Position numbers and translations under genes: made by a program. The notes beneath the pieces are model-generated. The model saw only the letters and a list, made by a program, of their open reading frames with translations, was not told where the DNA came from and did not search any database. A stretch of 64,000 nt of DNA from assembly GCA_016801885.1 (NCBI GenBank), contig CM028889.1, forward strand, positions 24,496,001 to 24,560,000, in the 5' to 3' direction. The stretch is from Toxotes chatareus. Its lineage: Eukaryota; Chordata; Actinopteri; Toxotidae. Every line of letters begins with the position of its first letter. The stretch's first letter is position 1. This document shows positions 35,481-50,077 of the stretch, piece by piece.

Positions 35481-37700
35481 TGCATAGCACTGCACCACTA
35501 ATTAAGATTGGCAGTGTTTTTATTTGGTTCACATGAGAGAGGATCCAAAAATCACAAGCCTATCTAACTAATCACGCGTTTTTTTAAAAGGAATAACACC
35601 CAGCTCAACACCCATATTATAAAAAAAAAAATCAAAAGCAATCTCTCAAAGATTCATAATAAAATTACAATCCCCACAACACTGAGAATTCTCCTCAAAA
35701 AGACGTTTAGTTTTTCAAAAGAAACTCATTTATTTTCTTCTTATATTTCTCTTCTTGAATTATGATTGTAAACTATATTTTTTGTGTGTCTGATTTGAAA
35801 TAAAATCAGGAGCATGAATGTTATCACTATTACCAACAGCAGATGTCACCATCCTCTGCCTGTTAAAGTTAGGATCTCTTTCTACTGCCTAAGCAGTTTC
35901 AGCTGCATTGACATGTAGCACAAGATAATTTTGCTGTAGAAAGGTTAAAATGATAAACCTTGTTTTTCCATTGTATATGTTGCTTTAAACATGTTCCACT
36001 GGCCCTGTGAAGTACAGATCACTGGCAGATAATTGTCAATAATAATTATTGTCAAATATAATGATTGTCAGATAATTATGACCTCAACCCAAATATAACT
36101 CCAACCTATGCATTTTACTTACAAAGATAACATATACAGTATTAACAAATTTCCAAACAGGCACAGAAATGTTCAAGACAGTAAAATTATTAGTATTTCA
36201 TGCATTACTCTTAGAATTGGTACACCATGGCAGGAGTTCTTTAATGGTTCAGCTGCCCCACAGCAAACCACCCACCACACTGAATGTGAACAATTTACAG
36301 GCCACAACATTCCTGGCTATGTCCCAGTAACCTCATCAAGATGGAGTGCCAGCATTTTCAGCCACAAATTGTGATTTTACCACAAACAACAATAAATATA
36401 AATGTTTTCACAGTAAAGTTTTAATTAGTTTGAGAGCCTCTGGATTTTAGAACATAATGAGCTACTGTCTTTATCACAGGACTGGCTGTTCAGCTCCATA
36501 AAATATAACACCACTGCAACACCTCACACTGGACTTCAATCAATGATGTAAGGCTGACTTCCAAATTGTTTACTGTGAGCACTCAATATTACCTGAGAAC
36601 AAGAGTACGATTGTCAACAACTTGACTGAAGATTAACTAAAGCAACAGAAAAATATTTTGACCAACGTTCCCATTTGGCATTTTTCCACTGAGGTAGACA
36701 CATGAATGTAAAATTATACAATACAATAATAATTTGCACTGGATGTATGGAAATTACTCAACATTGTGTGTAAAAACAGAGGTGGTATACAAAACCTGGG
36801 TTCAGGGTCTGTAATTTGTCAGAGCACAACCCCCTGTCCTTGCCTCTTCAGAATAAGATGAATACATGGGCTAGTAAAGGAATTATGTACAACACAATAA
36901 ATGATAAAGATAATAAATGGGCATAGTATATTACATTTTTTTCCACACACTAATAGCCAAGTTTATACTGTTAATCTCCCCCTCCCAAAATGTGGAAACA
37001 GCGTCACATTGACGCCATCTATGTGGCCAAAAATGGTATTGCAGCTTTGGCTGCTTCAACTGTTGCCACGGTGATGAGTACCACGCCAGAGAGGATAAAC
37101 ATTAAAACAATGTCTTTTAATCCAAAAACAGTTGTCTAAAGGGCAGAGAAGAGAAGTACATTGTTAAACTACAGAGTTGTTTTTTTTCCTATTCAGAATC
37201 TGTTTTCCCACTGAAAACTGTGACTGAGATAATTGAATTAAAAACAATTCTGCAAAGTCCAGGGCACAAGCCCATCTGAATGGATTATTAAACGAATGTA
37301 GAATTTTAACTCATTATGTCATAAACTATAAAATATAATAGCTTCCAAATGGGATTAGGAAAAATCTGGATAGCATATTTTTGACCATGTGCTTCTTTCC
37401 TGTAACATAGACGTAAAAATAAGAACAAACAAACAAAATCCTTAGTAGGTAGAATTCATGTTTTTTTTAATGCTGAAAACCTTCCGAACAAACAAAAGAG
37501 CACTTTTGTAGAGTTTTTCAAAACTAAATTTACAGTAATAGGACCAATCAGGCATCCAGATGACAATATGTTGTATGTTTTATTATTTATACAACAAAGC
37601 GATGGGGGTTAAAAAAAAAAAAAAAAAAAAAAAACTAGCTACAGTGCATTTATTCTCTCCACAAATGTTTCAGTCTAATGTGACAGATTTGACACTATAA
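35481..37700. other. Intergenic, no gene recognised
   Basis: AT-rich DNA upstream of CLOCK. It includes a poly(A) run at about 37610-37634. Only short, unsupported ORFs. Confidence 0.55.
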
Positions 37701-37779
37701 AAAAAAAAAACTTGACTAAAAGTATAATATGGTGTAAGTGTCCACCCCAGGTAATCTGCCTAAATCTGGGTTTTGATTA

Positions 37780-38460
37780 CCTCCCTCTATCAGGCATGTG
37801 TGTTATCTGGAGTACAGCAGTAGGCCCTTTTGGCTCCAGCTACAACTTCAGTCAGCCTGCCTCAGCTCTGCGCAGTCAACCGTCAGCAGCGCCACCGGGT
37901 GCAGGGATATCCTGATGAAAGGGGAGACTGTTCGGGGGTAAGTGTGACATCTCTACCGGTGAACTCCGCTCCGTGTTCGCGTCGCTCGTATCCGCAGCCT
38001 CGCTGTGTGCTATTGAGGCGTGAAGCAGCAAACGGGAACAGTTTTGCTTTTGCTTGTTTGGTGACAGAGACTGGCCAAAGGCCCGGTGACCCACATTCTT
38101 ATCTAATGCTGCATGTTAGCTAGCTAGCTAGCTCCGGCTAAAGTGGGTTGACATACATACAGTATGTTGTTGCAGACGAGTTGAATTCTTCGCTGCATTA
38201 CATCGTAAAGTCGCTAGCGAGCGGAAAAATAACGTATATTTAATTTTCACGGATAAAGGCGCCTTGACAGCGTGCGTCTCATGTCGCAGTAAGTGTGGAG
38301 AAACTATAAAGCTGTTGTTTTGTTTCTGTAGTTGACGTTAGCTGGCAAGCTAGGTGACGTTAGCTTTCTAGCAATCACTGCCCGGTTTCGCCGGCCGGCA
38401 TCACCGGCAGACCGGCAGATGGATGTGCTGTACCGGGGCTCCTCACTTCAGGGGTGACTG
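37780..38460 (+). promoter_or_regulatory. clock: CLOCK promoter region and 5'UTR exon 1
   Basis: A CpG-enriched region with a strong donor (TTCGGGG then GTAAGTGT) at 37938, so a leader exon ends at 37937. Further CG-rich sequence with GTGACGTTAGC near 38354 follows. It lies upstream of CLOCK on the same strand and no other plus-strand gene follows, so it is most simply the CLOCK promoter. I saw no perfect CACGTG E-box here. Confidence 0.55.
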
Positions 38461-40849
38461 TAGTTCAGGTGGCTTTACATACATGACAACTGCACCGCCT
38501 TTTCCACATCTGCTGCCCCTTTTTTAAGGGTATGTCTCCTTTTCCCTGGTGTTAATTACTAGATCTGTGGCGTCTGCGTTTCAGTATATCTATATATCTG
38601 TTGGTGCTGCTCATCATTCAACACACGACATTCATCACATAGTCACTTTACACAGTGTTCAAACTGTCATACGTGTCCAGAAATGTCTGAACAACACTGT
38701 ACATCTTGTCTAAGGGGTGAATGATTTGGACCAGAATCATATGGGCTGCCGGGTAAGATGATTAGTTATGCAGTCTGATGTGGGGATCAAAGATGTCTTA
38801 TTTGTGAACCAAATGTGTAAGAGCAATGGCTGCTTCGTGTTATTAAAAAAAAAAAAAAAAAAGTTTAAATTTGGCTTGGAAAAATATCCGAATAGGATGC
38901 CAATTAGCCAGTGTGATTTATTTAGACGAAAAGACATAAATGGGAACTTTGAATTTCTGAATCAGGTTCATGTTTTTTCTGAGTTTGGATTTTGTGTTTT
39001 CTGTCTTAACTGTAGATACAAATTTCATGGTTTCTATGAGTAAATTAAAGCAAGTATTAGTAGCTCTCCCTCAGACACTAGTTTAATACACATTTGTATA
39101 CAGCTTCAATAATAAAGTGCCTTTAAAGTCCTTTGATTCGGTACATTTTGATTCAGACTAAATGCCATATGGTGTGATGTGTTTTGGTACAGGGCCTAAT
39201 GCAGTAATATCGGATCAGTTGTGCCAACAGTTTCATGTAAAATCTATTTTAGCCCAATGTTTGTTGCAAGATGGAATCGTTCACACAAAGATGCAAGTCA
39301 GTTATTGTAGGATATAGAAATGGTTTCTTATACATTGGACTGTAGTAACACTGTTTTTTGAGTGTAATTTCAGGATATTACAGCAATACATCAGTATTTA
39401 TCATCTGTCACTGTAATGGCTGTAAATCAGTTGTATAGGCTTTTGAGTAAGAGTTTGACCAAAATGATTTCCTAACTACTTGAGGCTGCAAGCTGATAAA
39501 TAACTAATATGCAGTCTAATGTATTGTCTGGCCATAGGTGATTGTAAAAATGAGAAACAATGCTTTCAACGATGCCGTTATTATTATCATATACCTTATA
39601 ATACCTTTAAGATGTATTAACCACAAAAGAGATTTATTAATCAACCACTCAGAGTTGTTGGACATGTTAGTGGAGCATTGAAAATATTTACGATTATAAT
39701 TTATAGTATAGTATAGTTCTTAGAAAAATGCCAGGCAAAATTCGCAGTAGAGCACCGGCAAGTTTGCTTTCTTTACATGGTGGAGGGCGTGGGACTGACA
39801 ACACTGTGAGGAATGAAGAAGGGAGTGAACACTTACAGATTACATTATGACATGCTACGCCTAATAATGTAATTACTATACGCCTGTTGTGTGAATCATT
39901 CAGTGCGCTTCTAAGAAATGGTGGTACTACTGGTACTGTACATCCCTAGCTGATAGTGACTGTCAGCAGAGTGGAACACTTTGTACCAATTAGAAATCTG
40001 TTAATGACAGCAGAAGTTTGGAAATTGCTGCAGTCTGTAAAGGAGCTTCCATATTCTGCTTCCGCAGCTTTGGTGGAATGAAAAGTCGACTCAGTGACTG
40101 TGTAATCGTCAAGACCATGAGCTTAGTGCTTAGGGCTCCCGATGTGAACTGCACATTCAGTGTCTCAAGGATGACTTCTATAGGAGCATTACCTCAGGGT
40201 AATGCAGGCATCAGTGAGAAGTTTCACATCCTACAGCAGCCAAAGTGGTATTCAATTCGTGTGCCAAGATTTAGGTACAGGAAACTTTCACTCTTTATTG
40301 TATTTGTTTTCTAACACGACTAATTTCGTTAAGGTTGACCATGTGTTTGCTGCAGTGTGTCAGACCTGCTATCATGAGATTATAGACTTGATTTGTGTTG
40401 TAACTCTTCTTTGCCAGAAGAGACCCTGACTTTGATGTCATCTGAGGTCCTTTGCAGTTGAACCTCTCTTACTTATCCCATCAAAAAGTAAAGGAGCAGT
40501 AGAGGTTTTTGAATCACGCCACATGTGAGACTTCATTTTTGATGTGATTTGAGAAGTTTACATTTATGTTGACAGTCTTTACTTTTGGCTTCATCTTGTG
40601 ATGTTAAATATAAGTTTACATGCACCACGTAACTGTAATTTTAATTTGCTATAACAGTACTTCAGTATTTGGTTTGTTTTCAGTGTATTGGATCAGCTAT
40701 CATCATTTAGGTATTTAATATGCCGACTTCACCAGCAGAGCTCATGCTTTCCGCTCTCGGCCCCACAGCAGATCATTTGGTCTGGTCGGCTTCATACAGT
40801 AATTGATTTGATTTGTTGAGATATACTGTACTGCTTGTTGAAATGAATT

Positions 40850-41330
40850 ATGCCTCTGTGCAGCCTTGGTCGGAGGCATTATGTTTTCAGGTTGTGTGTC
40901 TGTCCGTGTGTACAGTGGGGTCCAAAAGTCTGAGACCACTTTCCCAATCACTTGGGAAGGATGGTCTCAGATTTTTGGACCTCACTGTCCGTCTGTCCAT
41001 CTGATTCTCTTGAACACAATATCTCAGGAACGCCTTGAGGCAATTTCTTCAAATTGGGCACAGACGTTCCTTTGGAGTCAAGGATGAACTGATGGTGGAC
41101 AAAGGTCAAGGTCATTGTGAGCTCATAAAACACTGTATTTTTCCATAACTCAAGAATTCATTTTATCCTATTAGACATACAAATGTCTTATAGGATAAAA
41201 TGATGAAATTTTTATCCAAAAGGTCAAAGTTCAACTTTACAAACTTTTGCCAAAAATACACTTCATGTGTTTTATTAAATTCTTTCAAAATCTTTGCTAC
41301 ACATATTTTATGAGTCTGGACAGACAAGGA
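40850..41330. repeat. Fish-type interspersed repeat with nested MITE
   Basis: The stretch with GGAGGCATTATGTTTTC, ATATCTCAGGAACGCCTTGA, CAAAGGTCAAGGTCA and CCATAACTCAAGAATTCA follows a repeat family I recall as abundant in teleosts. It is interrupted at 40913-40987 by a palindromic MITE. Near its right part, 41162-41200, is a 17-bp inverted repeat with one mismatch. Confidence 0.55.
40913..40987. mobile_element. 75-bp palindromic Tc1/mariner-type MITE
   Basis: CAGTGGGGTCCAAAAGTCTG at the left is mirrored by an imperfect inverted copy ending GGACCTCACTG, with almost no interior. This matches the inverted ends of Tc1-like elements common in fish. The left flank is TA; the right flank is TC, so the target duplication has decayed. 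Confidence 0.6.
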
Positions 41331-43071
41331 TGTAAGCTGTATCTTAACTGGATGGTGGAGGTACTCAACTGCAAGGTGGTAATTCTGGTTATTGTATGGC
41401 CTGTTGAGGTTAGCTTTATTAGACAACAGTGTTATACTTCACTTCTCGCCTTTAAACACTTTTGCAGTGTAAACTGGTTTGATGAAGGACAGTATAATTT
41501 ATATTTGACTATAAGGCCTCTTCTAAAAACTCCTCCAGACCATCTAAGGCCAGGATATCATCATCATGTATCATCATCATTTGACTGAAATAAAGGTAGT
41601 AAGATATAAAAGCACAGGATATGTGTCACCTTTAACTATGTTTATTTATACTTGAGACAATAAAAGTAACACTTGCTCAGTGTTTTTCAGGCAACAGTTG
41701 TTTTTTGTACAAACGGAAAAACAGTGACCTACATGGAGATCAGGGGCAATCGAAGACTGTGTCTTGAAGTGATGCTATCTGATCTTACTATGATCAAGAA
41801 AAAATGGGTCAAGTCTAGGTTTTTCCTAAAAGGTCTTGAGGATAGATGTTCATGGGTGTTATCTGTAGAATCAGTATCCATGTTGGCAGCTCCTTAGCGC
41901 TCATTAGTTAATAGCAAATTAATTTTACTGTTGGTTGTGCAACTGATTGTTGTAAGGTAAGATGTGATGTGTTGTGACAGATGTTGTCCTGCAAAAGAAC
42001 ATAATGAGTTTACTGTAGTGAGAGACCAGAAACTAGTAAGAGTTGCCTGGCAAAGCATCAAATAACCCTGAACAGGAACGTGAATGGAACTCACATTCAG
42101 TTTGTTGTGAAACAATAACTCGATTACTTTGTCAAAAAAAAAAATCATTAACATTTTTGACAATCTGTTTATTTTTTTGAGTCATTTGTCAAGTGAAAAT
42201 CTGAAGCATTTGCCAGTCGGAGACTTTCTGTGATGATTTTCTCTTTTTTTTTTTTTAATACAAATTTAAAATTTTGTATTGTGGATTATTGTTAGGATAA
42301 AATTATCGCTTTGAAGATTTAACCTTGAGTTCTGAGAAAATGTGATTGTTTTTTAAACAGTTTTCTTACTGCTCTTACTCTTCCAGTCAAAAATAGCTAA
42401 TGAAAAAATATTAAATGCCAGATTAATAAATAATGAACATAATATTTGCAGTTCTACACTTAACTGCCCCATTTCATGCCACTGAAAACAGTGTAAATGA
42501 GTCCTTGGTTTTGAGAAATCAGTGTCTACACTGATATTGGAACCAATAAAAGACTATGTATATTGTAAAACTGTGGCAGGAATCCTTCAAATAAATATTG
42601 TAGTATGAGGCCAACGTATTATCATGAGTAGCATATTAACACCATTTTTGTGTATTTGGTGCTATTATGATAGTCCTTGATCATGATAAGGGCTATAAAA
42701 TACCCAGTTTCCGGTGCTCAAGCACACACTTGGATGCACACTCACGTACCTTTAGCACCACTTTTTATGATAATGACACAAAGTGACTCTCAGGTTTAAA
42801 TGAATGTATGAATGTACTTCTAAGAGCAGATGCTTATGCTTACTTTGCCTGGAAGTAGACCCCTATCCCAGCTGATGGCCAGGGGCTCGGGTTGAGATTG
42901 AACTTCCAAGAGGTGTGTGTGTGTGTGTGTGTTCAGAGCTCCTCTCTTATTTCTGCAGTGCTGTGGGAGGCTCTCGATGACCCAGATGTTTTAGTTCTGA
43001 TTTAGTAATGTGAGTTTCTTTGCTCTAAGCTGCTCATTTGTAAATTTAGCTTTTCTCTTTCTGTTCCACAG

Positions 43072-43156
43072 GTGAAGAATTCAGACAAGTTGACTGCAGA
43101 GCCATCCATCATGAGATGAAGCAGTTACCTGATCAACCATCACTCAAAGACAAAAG
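43072..43156 (+). other. clock: CLOCK 5'UTR exon
   Basis: Acceptor CTGTTCCACAG and donor AAAAG/GTAAGAC frame an 85-nt exon on the CLOCK strand. It contains short upstream ATGs (ATGAGATGA and ATGAAGCAG). The intron to the next leader exon is about 6.6 kb. Confidence 0.6.
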
Positions 43157-46100
43157 GTAAGACATCTTGGAAATAACCTACTGGATTTTCCTCTTGCTTG
43201 TGGCAGTGGACTCTTTTGGGATTTGTCACATGAGAAATGGACAGTCTAATGAAGCTCTGTGAAGCTTAATTCATCAGGAGCTGTTACAGAGCTATTAATC
43301 ATCCATGTATTAGAAATGGTCTTTTTGATTTACTGTCTGCTGTTAGAGATGGGATTTTATGGATACCAATGCCATTATTGTTACTGCTTATCAATTCTTT
43401 ATCGATTCCCATAACTATTCCTGATTGATGATTTGGTGTGGGGTAAAAAACGTAGGCGTAGACATGTTTTTTCAGTGTCAATGCAACTGTTTTATTATCT
43501 CTGAACGCATGCTGTAGCGTGAGAGCTAGCTATAGCAACAATCTGTCTGTCAACATCTAAAATGGATGAAATGAGAGAGTATTTGTACAGCATTTGTTTT
43601 CATTTAGGTTTTCTTATTCAGAGAACATTCAGCGTTTTAGTCCATTATTTTGGCTTTGGGAGAGTTACTTATGTTCAGTGCTGCCCGAGAACTCTGGCAC
43701 ACAAGACTAACCGCTGCAGCAGATGCATCGAATGTGCACGATGTAAGAAAATGTTCGCTGCCAGTTATTTTTACAACTTTCTACTTGTGATCTCTGAAGT
43801 CTAAGAACGTATACACCTTTCTGTCCACTGTTTCCTGCTGTTACCACAGACATCTTTGAATTAGGCCTGACTCATGAACTGTCTTTACTGATGCTTTTCG
43901 GACAAATGGCGGACGAAAGAATGTTGTAATGTTTTGCATGGCTTTACTGACAGTGCACCTCCTCTTGTTCTCACTTGAGCATTGTAGGAATTTTTTACAA
44001 GGTCCCAAGTAAGCAGTGTAAAGTTTGATGAAAAATGATTTGGCGTTCTTTTCAAACATGATGCCCTCCATGGCTGTTGCCCCAACAGTTATTATTTTCA
44101 CTGATTTACAACAACTTCAGCACGTCACATTATTCCACAAGATGTCAGTAGGCTCTGCGCTCACGGTAGCATCTTCAGTGTAAATGTTTGACCAACTGTC
44201 AAAAAGTGTCATTTAGTTTATAAAATATTCGATTTACAAGGCAGATAAAAGCAACAAATCCTCACATAAGAAAAGCTAGAAGCAGTTAATGTTGGTTTTC
44301 CTTGAAAAATTATAAATCAACTATTGATGCTGATGCTGATTCTGCTCAACCACCAAGGAGTTGTGTTCTTATCAAATACCAGCTACGGTGAATCAGTAGA
44401 TCTTATTTGTATCAGGGTTTTGCGGGTTCTGCGTGATGACTAATGTTTGATTTGAGGCTGTGCATTGGCACACTAAGGAAGCGCTTGTCTTTATCTGAGA
44501 TTAACTACAGTCAATAAAGTGTGAGTTTGGCCGGGACAAAGTAGGTTGGGCGTGTCCTGACACATTAATCCGTAGAGTATAATATAATGTGCCTCAGAGT
44601 CTTCTGGGAAATGACAAGGCCATATGTTCACATAGAGCAAAGTCAAGAAAAGATGTCAGTTGTTTGGATTTCTAATGGTTTAACTTGATCAGAGCATTGC
44701 TGCTGTATATTGTGAGAACAAAATGTTGAATCATGTGGTTGGTTAGTTAGCATAATTAGCATTTATAGCATTTATAAGTGTTGATTGTCATGTGTCGGTC
44801 ACATGTTTTGATCATACACCCTCTAAGTCTCTAAGTCTATAGTCATTCTTGATTGCTTCCCTTGTGCTGCCACTCATCCCTCTGAACTTCAGTAACCCAC
44901 TTGGCATCAGTATGAGGCCCCTGGCTGAGTTCCTGCTCCGCTGGGACAAGAGGCCAGCAGCAGTCGAGGGGCCCCTGCCAACCACTGCTGCTTGCCTCTC
45001 AAACATTCCTGTCTGTGGGCTGTGGAGTGAAAATGCAAAAACAAAGACTCCTTTTGTGCTGCTGCTTCTGTGGATGTGTTTGCGTCGAGTGGAAACACAG
45101 CTGGCTGTCCAGCGCTGAGGGTTTGGTTGTTTCAACTGTGCAGCAGTATGGTGGGCAGCGTTGACAAGCTCGTGTTGTGGATTTTTTTTTTTTTTTTAAG
45201 TGCCAAGTGAACATGACATTATTAAAACCATCCTCCGTTGAGCCTCATACCCCAGTCATCAGGAAACAGCAGTGCCTGGAAGCTGAGGGGATCACATCTT
45301 TGATTACTGTGTGGATGCCTTCAAGATGTGTAGGCCTCGATGCTGCCCACAGACAGGATGTATGACTGAGTAATTTATTCGTTGATGTGTTTTTGTTGAC
45401 CTCATTGGCAGCGAGTCTGTTTCTTGCCGGCTGTCAAAAACTGCGTAACATTATCCTAGATATTTCCCAGCACTCAGAACGCCTCTCTCTTACTTATTTC
45501 CAACTAACTTGAGCACCAAGTCTGTAGACTGCAGAGTGATGTCTACTAGCACCGGTGAGTTTTTAAGTTTTAAATGGGTAACTGAAATTAAACAGTCTTT
45601 CTAGAAACCCTATCAAAGCTGAGGTTGTGACATAGACCACATTATGGGATTGTTGAGGGTTCACAAATCCTGTGCTCTCGGGTGTCAGGGCGTGACGTGG
45701 ATGATGAAGAAAACACAAGAGTTGCTATGAAACCAGAGTTAACCTAATCATGTGATACAAAACCCACCAGACAGAACTGTCAGCAGTTAGGGTTAAAAGT
45801 CCCAGTAAAACGTGCCTCTGTGAAAACTGGAACAATAATATTGGATAATTTGAGGCATTTTAGCAGTTTTAATAGTGCTAAAATGATCGGTCAGTTACTC
45901 AGACGATTGCTACTTTAATAAGCTCCACTGACTGTGGACACTGTGCTAGGAAAATTCCAGAATTTTTTTCCACTGAACTGGAAGCATCTGGACAGCCCTC
46001 AGGTTTAGTTTGTCACCGACTGAATGAGCGTTCAAGATGACTGAGTAGCTGCTTGATTTTAGAGCTGCCTGGAAGTGTCCACTATGACTGTTAAGGTCCT

Positions 46101-49100
46101 AAATCTTACTACCTCAGAATAATATAAGTTGATTTAGAAAAAGAAATCTAATTTTAACTTATTAGTAAATTGAATTAATATTTTGATCACAGAGCACACA
46201 TGTCACAAATCTTATTTAAAGAATCATATTAATTTGTTTGTTTTCTGCATAATTGATAAATTGGATTTGGTAGAATTGCATCCTGACATTTAAATTTTAA
46301 AGAGATGTGGCAAGACAAGTTGCTTGGGCTTTAGTCTGCCTCTGCATTGAGTACTGCAGCTCCAGCCTTTGCATATCAACAAGTAGTTTCAGCCCTCATT
46401 AGAGTGATCTTCTAATACGCAGTCATATTATCCTCTCCAGTGGAGCATAAAAATACAAAAGCGGTATGCCTGCTGGATATTGATGAGTGGTCCTTGGCTT
46501 TCTTTTGGATATGTGTTGGATACGGTTAATATATCACCTATTATTTGAATTTCTGAACTCACAGAATCATTAGAGAAATCTAGCTTTGCTGTGTTCCTTC
46601 TTTCTCTCCTTTTGCCTCATCCTTTCTCTGCTCTGTTTGTCATGTCCTCTAATTTAATAGCGATAGCACTTGCCCTAATGCAGGGATTCCGCCTTATAAT
46701 AGAATAAGGATGGGAGGGCTTGCTTGTAATTGGTTACCTCTGAATGGCGCAGACAGCGGTCCACTGCATGACACAGTAATGTTTACATGACACGTGTGTT
46801 GCTGCCGTGCTGCACTGGTCACCCTGTCAGTGTTTTCCATCACAACAAAGGGAGTAACTCCCTATAGTCTTAATAACTCTCAGTGTATGATGGAGGGAGT
46901 ATCAGCTGTGGAGGAATTCAGCCGGGCTATTTTTACTCCGCACAGTGAGGCCGGTTGCTATGGTGTTGCCCATTGGCACTGTTGCTATGCTGGCATCTCA
47001 GTGCGGGGTGTGGCGGGGTGCGTGACGAGCGGCGCCATAGATCCACTTCAGAGTGACTCATATCCTCAGAGCTCTGCTGCCCTACATCTGAGTATGCTTG
47101 CACACACCCACGTGCACACATACGCATGCACTCAGACATCCAACAATGCTGTGTGAGCAATGGAAAAATGATGATAAAAGAGAGAGTTTTCAGTCTGTGA
47201 CTTGGTGTGTGGAAAAAAATATGCATATTAACACCTCACACATGCATTTTTATTCATGTGTTAGGGGCTCATTTGAATACATCTGCTAGTCGATATGGTT
47301 GACATTCATGAAAACGGATCATGCTGCTGGAAATTCAGCACCTTCACACATCTGCACTGTTTTTTTTTCCTTGACGTCTGTCCCCGCCGACGCTCAGGAA
47401 ACACCAGGAAGCCTTTGTACATCATGTGATTAATGTGATATGCGGGGACTTTGATTCCCTGCTCACATTCCCTGCTATTGTGACGGTACCCGCTGTGCAA
47501 AATGTGCGACTTTTAAAGGGTTTATGTTGACAAGGAGTGTTGTGTTATTGGTAAGAACAGGAAGGTGCTGCCTGTGGAGCTGTGATTAAGTTCATTGAAA
47601 TGGAGGAGGAGGAGGAGGAAAGTAGGTCATTGGGCCAGCGGGTCAGTGAAGCACGGATGACATCACAGTTATACAACCCCTGCTCCCCCGGTTACACAAC
47701 GCTCGCTCTGTGCTGCAGCTACTGCTGCAACCTCTGCTGATACACTATTGTCAGTGGCTCACAGTTTCCTATCGTCTCTTATTTTGCTTTCATTTCACTA
47801 ATATCCTTATTTAATTTCTGACTTCCTGTTTTTTTTTTTTCCTTTTTTTTTTTGGCTTTGGTCTTCAGGCTCCAGTTAGACTCTGACTGTCAGAGACGCT
47901 GTAGAGCGGAAATTCAGAAAATCAGCGTGCTTGTGTTTTACAGTATGTACAAAGTCTGTAGATAAAGCTCGATACTACACTCCACACTTTATGGTGCTGC
48001 CACAAAGTGTAGTTGGCCGCTTGTGTTGACACAAACTCTCATCTTAGATAAGACACCCATTCTCTGTAAGTTATTTGCCAGTCACATGCAACGAGCAGTG
48101 AAATAACACTGCATGTCTGGAAGTCAATGGGCCATGAGAAAACCTACTCCACCTCTTACTGTTATTTTTTTTCCGTTGCACGTCTGAACTTGAAGGTGTG
48201 AATACTCACAGTACTGGCTCCCTTTCCCAGTTTTGATGGACCTGGCACCAAGTTCATTTTTATAACAACAACCACAGTTAGAGGTGAATGGGGTGTCCCT
48301 CACAGATCTCCTGCAATTAAATAGACTGTGATCCTAGGTCAGTAGTTTTAGTATTAATTTTATTCTGTTTTTTTTTAATTATTTGTATGTGTTATGTTTT
48401 TCCTACTGTATGTTGAAATCATTTTATGGCTTCTAAAGTTGGAACACTGGTCTCAAGTGCTATCAAATGTGAAAAAACTGAAAAATTAAATTAAAATTAC
48501 CGAGAACCGAGTTCCATTTTTGTAATATGTGTCGTGGCTGCTTTGATATTTTTCTGGGCCTCCCCTGAATGTGAATATAGGGTTATGCAAGTTATATCAA
48601 TAAATGCAGGTGTATTGAACGCTGTTTGGCTTTACCAAGTGTTGTGAGAAGAATTTAGGGATGAGTCAGAATTTAGACATGTGTGTGGTATGGCTGTAAA
48701 AGTCATGTGGGTAAAATGATACATGCGGAGCAACACTGAAGGGATTTTCTCACCAACACAAAGGGGCCATTTTGGTGAGAAAACCTCCCACTCAGGTTGT
48801 GACGGTAATTGGTTCATGAAATAAATGGGTCAAATATTTAGGCTAGAGACCCAGTGGGCCTTCTTATATTAGTTTGACAATCTATTGTAGGCCTACCTGC
48901 GCAATGAGAAGAGTAGAGTCAGGTGACAGGGCGAATGCATGGGCAGCTAGGGACAGGCTGAATCAGTAAGTGATTATCAACACTTTTATGCATCTGTCGC
49001 ATCGGCCTTCACGGTATCAGACATGACTCAAAAGTCCTCTGCACTTTTGGTGGGCATCGTGTTGCCAGTCACTTCACAGAGACAAAAGTGGCTAATGGGT

Positions 49101-49791
49101 CCCTCGCTCCTGTACCAAGCTATCCCTGCCATTTGCTGGCTCGTCAGACCATGTCATTAAACTGCTTCCTACATTTCAGGACATGTGATTGGTCTGGCCA
49201 CCACATTTAATAATATTCTTCTTAATTCATGGCAAATTTGATTATGATTCCCTCATACTGTAGAGAAAACTGAAAGCCAGTGTTCGCTGCTTTACTGTAG
49301 CTCTGCATGCTTGTCTCACAGCTCCACTGTGGTCACATGACATAAGGAATACTGACCTGCTCCACCAACCCAAACCCCTTAGCTAATGTCGGGTAATTGG
49401 ACATACATGCAAAATTTGAAGTGCACCTTTTTTCAAAAGCAGCTAGAAAAACAGGCTGACTGCAGCATCAGTTTGTGTTTAGCCCGCCTGCTAAAGTAAG
49501 AAGGTCTGCCCGCAGTGCAGCAGGAGTCAGCTGGCCATCTGGACCTGTAGGAGAGCATACATGTGAATAACAAAAAATATTCCGTGTAGTAATTTCACTC
49601 TGCGCAGTCAGCTTTACATGTCTGTTATATATACAGTTTTAATTAATTAAAATTTGTCAGAGAGTTAATACTGGGTTTTTCTGCCACACGTTGCTATGAG
49701 GGCAAATTGATAACATTACACAATGACATATCTCCGGCATTTTCATGTGATATGACTTGTTTAAACATGCATGTTTTCTAATCTTTCATAG
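43157..49791 (+). other. CLOCK 5' intron
   Basis: Non-coding interval between two leader exons. It contains a GGA repeat near 47603-47620 and several poly(T) runs. The ORFs are short, with no recognised families. Confidence 0.5.
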
Positions 49792-49983
49792 ACTCAGATG
49801 TTGCTGCCATGTGCCACACTCACGCCCGAAGCAGACGAAAAACTCAGCCCGTTAACGACCTTTTGGCAGCTTTCTACCCTCTGATCGAGGACACTTTCAG
49901 TGACTCTCCGCCAAGACTCACAGAGCTCCACCACCACAGTGCGTCCACCCTGCCTTCATCACCACAGCTGTGCTGTCAGTAAG
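49792..49983 (+). other. clock: CLOCK 5'UTR exon with two overlapping uORFs
   Basis: Acceptor TTTCATAG and donor CAGTAAG/GTAAGAG. Two overlapping upstream ORFs start here: 49798-49884 (28 aa) and 49809-49982 (57 aa). The second ends exactly at the exon's last complete codon. Both lie upstream of the CLOCK start in the next exon and could restrain translation. Confidence 0.6.
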
Positions 49984-50077
49984 GTAAGAGTTGGATGTGA
50001 ATTTAAACCAGTTTGAAATCCTGGGTGAGGATGAAGTTGTCATTTTGTGGTGTTTTTTTTTTTTTTTTTTTTCAAAG

